A stretch of DNA of 64,000 nt from CAVSRC01 sp963782045 (GTDB lineage Bacteria > Pseudomonadota > Alphaproteobacteria > Rhizobiales > Kaistiaceae), in assembly GCA_963782045.1 (NCBI GenBank), contig CAWAIR010000018.1, forward strand, positions 124,001 to 188,000, in the 5' to 3' direction. Shown here in pieces: positions 60,538 through 64,000 of this stretch; position 1 is the stretch's first letter; each line of letters opens with the position of its first letter. The notes under the pieces are model-generated. The model saw only the letters and a list, made by a program, of their open reading frames with translations. It searched no databases and was not told where the DNA came from. The translations under genes and the position numbers were made by a program.

Positions 60538-61578
60538 ATGGCCAAGATCATCCAGGTCGGCCTCGGCCGCTGGGGCGCCAACTGGGCGGCGAAGGTCGTC
60601 CCGACGGTCGCCACCGCGCGAGCCGTGGCCTATGTCGACAGCGCCCCGGCGGCGCTGGAGCGCGTTCAGAAAGAAGCCGGCGCCAGGCCGGAGCAATGCT
60701 TCGCCAGCCTCGCCGAGGCGCTGGCCGCGGTCGAATGCGATCTCGTCCTGGCGACGCTGAGGACCGAGGCGCACCACGCCATCGTCAGAGAGGCGCTCGA
60801 AGCCGGCTGCAACGTGGTGGTGGAGAAGCCCTTCGCCTCGACCATCGCCCAGGCGAAGGAGCTGGTGGCGATTGCTGCGGAGCGCGGCCGGTTGCTCATG
60901 GTCAGCCAGAACTACCGTTACTACCCGGCGCCGGTCCTCGCCGCGGAGCTGATCGCCCAGCAAGCGCTCGGGGCCCTCAGCACCGTCGGCATCGACTTTC
61001 GCTATCACGCGCCGACCTTCGGCCATAACTACCCGGAGATGGCGGACCCGCTCCTCGCCGACATGGCGATCCACCATTTCGACCTGATGCGGCTGGTGCT
61101 CGGCGACGAACCGAAACGGGTGAGCGCGATCACCTGGAACCCGGCCGGGAGCCCCTTCACCCACGATTGCGCCGGCATCGTCACCGTCGAGTTCACCAGG
61201 GGCACGCCGGTCAGCTATCGCGGCTCGTGGATGAGCGGTGGTCCGCGCACCCCGTGGGCGGGCGAGTGGACCATGGATTGCGCCCACGGCGAGATCCGCT
61301 GGTCGTCGCGCGACAGCGAGGCGCCGGCCGGCAAGTCCGAGAAGCTGACGCTCCGCCAATACGGCCAGAAGCCGGCGGCGCCCAAGCTGCCGCGGCTACC
61401 CTATCTCGACCGGGCGGGATCGCTGGCGGCGGCCATCGAGGCGCTCGACACCGGCACGCTGTCGCCGCGCTTTCCCACCGGCGCCGACAACCTCAACAGC
61501 CTGGCGCTGGTGGCCGCGTCGATCCTCTCGGCGTCGCGGGACGGCGCCTGGGTCGACATCGCCGAGGTTCTCGCCTAG
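60538..61578 (+). CDS. Gfo/Idh/MocA family oxidoreductase
   Basis: 346 residues, clean frame. N-terminal NAD(P)-binding domain (IIQVGLGRWGANWAAKVV), the family Lys motif VVVEKPFASTIAQAKEL, YRYYPAP, and the C-terminal catalytic-type region DMAIHHFDLMRLVLGDEP with His pair. Acts on a sugar or cyclitol; the substrate is not evident. Placed 27 bases after lpd, interrupting the usual run to lipA. Confidence 0.92.
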   Translation: MAKIIQVGLGRWGANWAAKVVPTVATARAVAYVDSAPAALERVQKEAGARPEQCFASLAEALAAVECDLVLATLRTEAHHAIVREALEAGCNVVVEKPFASTIAQAKELVAIAAERGRLLMVSQNYRYYPAPVLAAELIAQQALGALSTVGIDFRYHAPTFGHNYPEMADPLLADMAIHHFDLMRLVLGDEPKRVSAITWNPAGSPFTHDCAGIVTVEFTRGTPVSYRGSWMSGGPRTPWAGEWTMDCAHGEIRWSSRDSEAPAGKSEKLTLRQYGQKPAAPKLPRLPYLDRAGSLAAAIEALDTGTLSPRFPTGADNLNSLALVAASILSASRDGAWVDIAEVLA

Positions 61579-61685
61579 CTGCACGAAAGGAATTAGTGTC
61601 GCCATCGAATCGGAGCCGGAGGTTCAGGCGGTCCGGGGGCCGCGGTGCCGTCTCCCGTGGGCGCGTCGAGACTGGGGATAGGGCG

Positions 61686-63091
61686 ATGCACAAGCGATTG
61701 GCGAGTGGTGACGCTGACGGCGCTCGCGCTGGCTGCGGCGGTGGTCGTGCCGGCCATGCGGGGTCTGGCGCAGGACGGCAACGACGAGACCGGGGCGGTG
61801 GTGACCGTCAACGCCACCGGCGGCGACGTCCGCGCCTTCGGCGGCGCGGTGACGGTGAGCGGCAACGCCGCCAACGTCCGCGCGGCCGGTGCCGCGGTCG
61901 CTCTCTCGGCGGATGCGGTTGGCAGCGTCTGGGCGATCGGCGGCAAGGTCGCCATCGGCGGCTCGGTCGGCGCCGACGTTTCGGCGGCTGGCGCCTCGGT
62001 CAACCTCACCGGCAAGGTCGCGGGCGATGCCCGGCTCGCCGGCGCGGTGGTCGACGTCAACACGGCCATCGGCGGCAACCTGCGCGCCGCCGGCGCCAAC
62101 GTCACCATCGGCCCGCAGACCGACATCGGCGGCAGGCTCGACGCAGCCGGCGCCAACGTTTCGATGATCGGCCACGTCCATGGCCGGGCGCGGCTCGCCG
62201 GTGCCTCGGTGGTTTTCAACGGGCGCACCGATGGACCGCTGACGCTTGCCGGCGAACACATCGTGGTCGGCTCGCTGGCCCGCATCGGCGGCGATCTCAC
62301 CGTCTATTCGCGGCAGGACCCGAGATCGATCCGGCGGCCGTCATCTCCGGCAGCCAGACATTCAAGGCGCCGCCACGCGAGTGGAACAGCATTCCCGGCT
62401 GGTCCTTCGGCTTCATCCTCGCCGGTGCCATGGTGCTCGGCACCATTCTGTCCGGCATCGTACTGATGCTGTTCGGCGGGCGGCTGTTCCTGACCGCGCT
62501 CGACCATGCGCGGCTGCGCCCGGTGTCGACCATCCTCATCGCCGTCATCACGCTCATCTTGGTGCCGGCGATCGCCATCATCCTGGCCGCGACCGGCGTC
62601 GGCATTCCAATCGGGCTGGCGCTGCTGCTGGCGCTGCCGCTGCTCTTCATCTTCGGCCAGCCGATCGCGGCGGCCGGCATCGCGGCCGGCGTCTTCGTAC
62701 GCAGTCCGGGGCCGATCGGCATCGCGCGGGCGCTGCTCTTCGTCATCGTCGGCGCCATCATCATCGCGCTCATCGGGCTCATTCCGTGGGTCGGGCCGCT
62801 TGCCGTCCTCATCCTGGTGCTGCTCGGCGTTGGCGCCTTGGTGCGCACCGCAGGCGGCCGCCTGCGCACGCCGGAGGCGCGCCGGGCGGTGACCGTGGCA
62901 GCACACCGCCGCCGCCGCGGCCGGCCGCGGCGCCGCCGCCACCACCGCCGCCTCCGCCTCCGCCTCCGCCACCCGAGCCGCAGCCGGAGCCGTCCAGGCC
63001 GGCCGAAGAGGCGAAGCCGCGGGGGAAAAGCCGGCGTCGTGAGCGGCGCCGGTGGCCGGCCGGCTTTGGGTCCCGCGCCAAATGGCGCTAG
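61686..63091 (+). CDS. Exported bactofilin-like repeat protein with membrane domain
   Basis: About 465 residues. N-terminus MHKRL joined by a +1 slip to VVTLTALALAAAVVVPAM is a good signal peptide. Residues about 35-215 form a beta-helix of ~17-residue turns (AGASVNLTGKVAGDARLAGAVVDV and similar), as in polymer-forming bactofilin-like proteins. After a +1 slip near 62325 come long hydrophobic helices (FILAGAMVLGTILSGIVLMLFGG, then a ~60-residue apolar stretch). The tail, after a further frame change near 62890, has 14 consecutive prolines and a basic end. Envelope scaffolding is a guess from domain layout. Confidence 0.75.
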
Positions 63092-63156
63092 ACTGGCCAC
63101 GCGAGAAAATGAATCGGGCGGGGTGCCCGAGGCTAAGGAAAAGTAGGGAAGGGTCC

Positions 63157-63414
63157 ATGAACGAGCAGGGCAAATCGATCCTGGCCTGGATCATCATCGG
63201 TCTCATCGCCGGCGGCGTCGCCAGTCTCATCGTGGGTGGCAATGCCAGCCTCATTGCCTGGCTGATCGCCGGCCTGATCGGTTCGCTGGTCGGCGGCTTC
63301 CTCGCCCGCCAGCTCGGCATCAAGCTGAATTTCGGCAACCCGTTCCTGGAGCAGGTGGTCATCTCGATCGTCGGCGCCGTGATCGTGATCATCATCGCCA
63401 GGATCATCATCTAG
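63157..63414 (+). CDS. GlsB/YeaQ/YmgE family small membrane protein
   Basis: 85 residues, clean frame. Gly-rich hydrophobic helices (ILAWIIIGLIAGGVASLIVGG, LIAWLIAGLIGSLVGGFLARQLG and VVISIVGAVIVIIIARIII) with the family pattern GL.AG..A. A GGAAGGG ribosome site precedes the ATG. Transglycosylase-associated or general-stress membrane protein; function unknown. Confidence 0.9.
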   Translation: MNEQGKSILAWIIIGLIAGGVASLIVGGNASLIAWLIAGLIGSLVGGFLARQLGIKLNFGNPFLEQVVISIVGAVIVIIIARIII

Positions 63415-63534
63415 GACACGGACCGCTGGAATCCGGCGCATCCCTGCGGAGAGCGCATGGCCGCGATCGGGCGCGCGTGACGGGTTGGGGCTGGGGTCCA
63501 GCTATAGGCCGAGTTGAACAACCGGCGGAGTTCC

Positions 63535-63808
63535 ATGAGGCCGCGCATCGCATTCGGCATGGACGGCATCAACTGGCTGCTCGCCATCATCCTCGGCGGG
63601 CTCGCCGGCTGGATCGCCGAGAAGGTCACCGCCGCCAAGATGGGGCTCTTCGCCAACATCGTGGTCGGCATCATCGGCGCGGTCATCGGCGGCTGGGTCG
63701 CCCGGCGGCTCGACATCAACTACGCCGGCATCCTCGGCAATCTGGTGGTCGCCACCATCGGCGCGCATTATCCTGATCTGCCTGTTCCGCCTTGTGCGGC
63801 GTGCCTGA
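63535..63808 (+). CDS. Second GlsB/YeaQ/YmgE family small membrane protein
   Basis: About 90 residues. GINWLLAIILGGLAGWIAEKVTAAKMGLFANIVVGIIGAVIGGWVARRL is a textbook member of the family; paralogous in pattern to the gene just upstream. One +1 slip near 63769 is needed to reach IILICLFRLVRRA and the stop at 63806-63808; without it the frame runs on to the window end. The ATG at 63559 is an alternative start. Confidence 0.82.
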
Positions 63809-63824
63809 GCGGCAGGCAGTCATC

Positions 63825-64000
63825 ATGGTCGTCGTCCTCGATACCGTCGCCAGGAGCGCCCGCGCCACCCCGAGAAAGCGCACCGGCCGGATGCGCCGAT
63901 CGCCCGCAAGCCGGAGTGGATCCGGGTGCGCTCGCCCAACTCGCCGGTCTATCGCGAGACCAACGCCATCGTCCGCGAGCACAGCCTGGTCACCGTCTGC
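63825..64000 (+). CDS. lipA: Lipoyl synthase, 5' part
   Basis: N-terminal ~58 codons of the radical SAM enzyme that inserts sulfur into octanoyl groups, making the lipoate used by PdhB/PdhC. After ATG (MVVVLDTV) and a one-base slip near 63860 the reading RHPEKAHRPDAPIARKPEWIRV, then SPNSPVYRETNAIVREHSLVTVC, is the conserved LipA start up to the first Cys of its auxiliary cluster. The gene continues past the window. The location downstream of lpd is typical for the order. Confidence 0.9.
   Translation, partial: MVVVLDTVARSARATPRKRTGRMRRSPASRSGSGCARPTRRSIARPTPSSASTAWSPS

Overview
The window is GC-rich chromosomal DNA from an alphaproteobacterium, almost certainly of the order Hyphomicrobiales (Rhizobiales); the genus cannot be read from it. 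The evidence is gene order. The run uppS-cdsA-dxr-rseP-bamA-fabZ-lpxA-lpxI-lpxB-gltA, then gltX, comEC, lexA, moeA, moaC, trpC/D/G/E, ppiD, tpiA, secG, pyrG, kdsA, eno, ftsB, pdhA, pdhB, a DUF5076 gene, pdhC, lpd and lipA is the housekeeping backbone of that order. A direct-repeat SOS box of the alphaproteobacterial type lies upstream of lexA. I found no tRNA, rRNA, CRISPR array, prophage or insertion sequence.

Layout: 1-9.8 kb (+) is the envelope block: isoprenoid and phospholipid precursors, RseP protease, BamA and lipid A synthesis. lpxD, expected between bamA and fabZ, is absent. 9.9-17.6 kb holds gltA and gltX (-), then a GNAT gene and glnS (+) bracketed by related repeats, then comEC. 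17.8-36 kb is mostly minus strand: lexA, molybdenum cofactor genes, the trp genes and ppiD. Two tandem paralogous HAF-repeat autotransporters (24.9-29.8 kb) are wedged between trpG and trpE. 36-44 kb carries tpiA, secG, pyrG and kdsA with accessory genes, including a PIN toxin-antitoxin pair. 44-50.6 kb is accessory: a GT61 glycosyltransferase, a TMEM175-type channel, queF, a DUF1835 protein, PBP4, and a membrane haem protein facing a cytochrome c. 51-64 kb carries enolase, a GGDEF-EAL protein, ftsB and the pyruvate dehydrogenase operon, then a bactofilin-like membrane protein and two GlsB-type small membrane proteins before the start of lipA.

Sequence quality matters here. Many essential, well-conserved genes are broken by single-base reading-frame slips, nearly all a net gain of one base, usually G or C and not in homopolymers. 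They cluster in 1-8.8 kb and 55-60 kb, while 15.6-22.8 kb and 39.3-53.8 kb are almost clean. I read them as uncorrected sequencing or assembly errors and annotate the genes as CDS over their whole span, noting slips. Starts and ends given for these genes join several reading frames.

Functionally the window links central carbon flow (gltA, tpiA, eno, pyruvate dehydrogenase with lipoate synthesis), outer-membrane biogenesis (bamA, rseP, lpx genes, kdsA), tryptophan synthesis, and surface or envelope additions (autotransporters, GT61, bactofilin-like protein) that are the most variable part.
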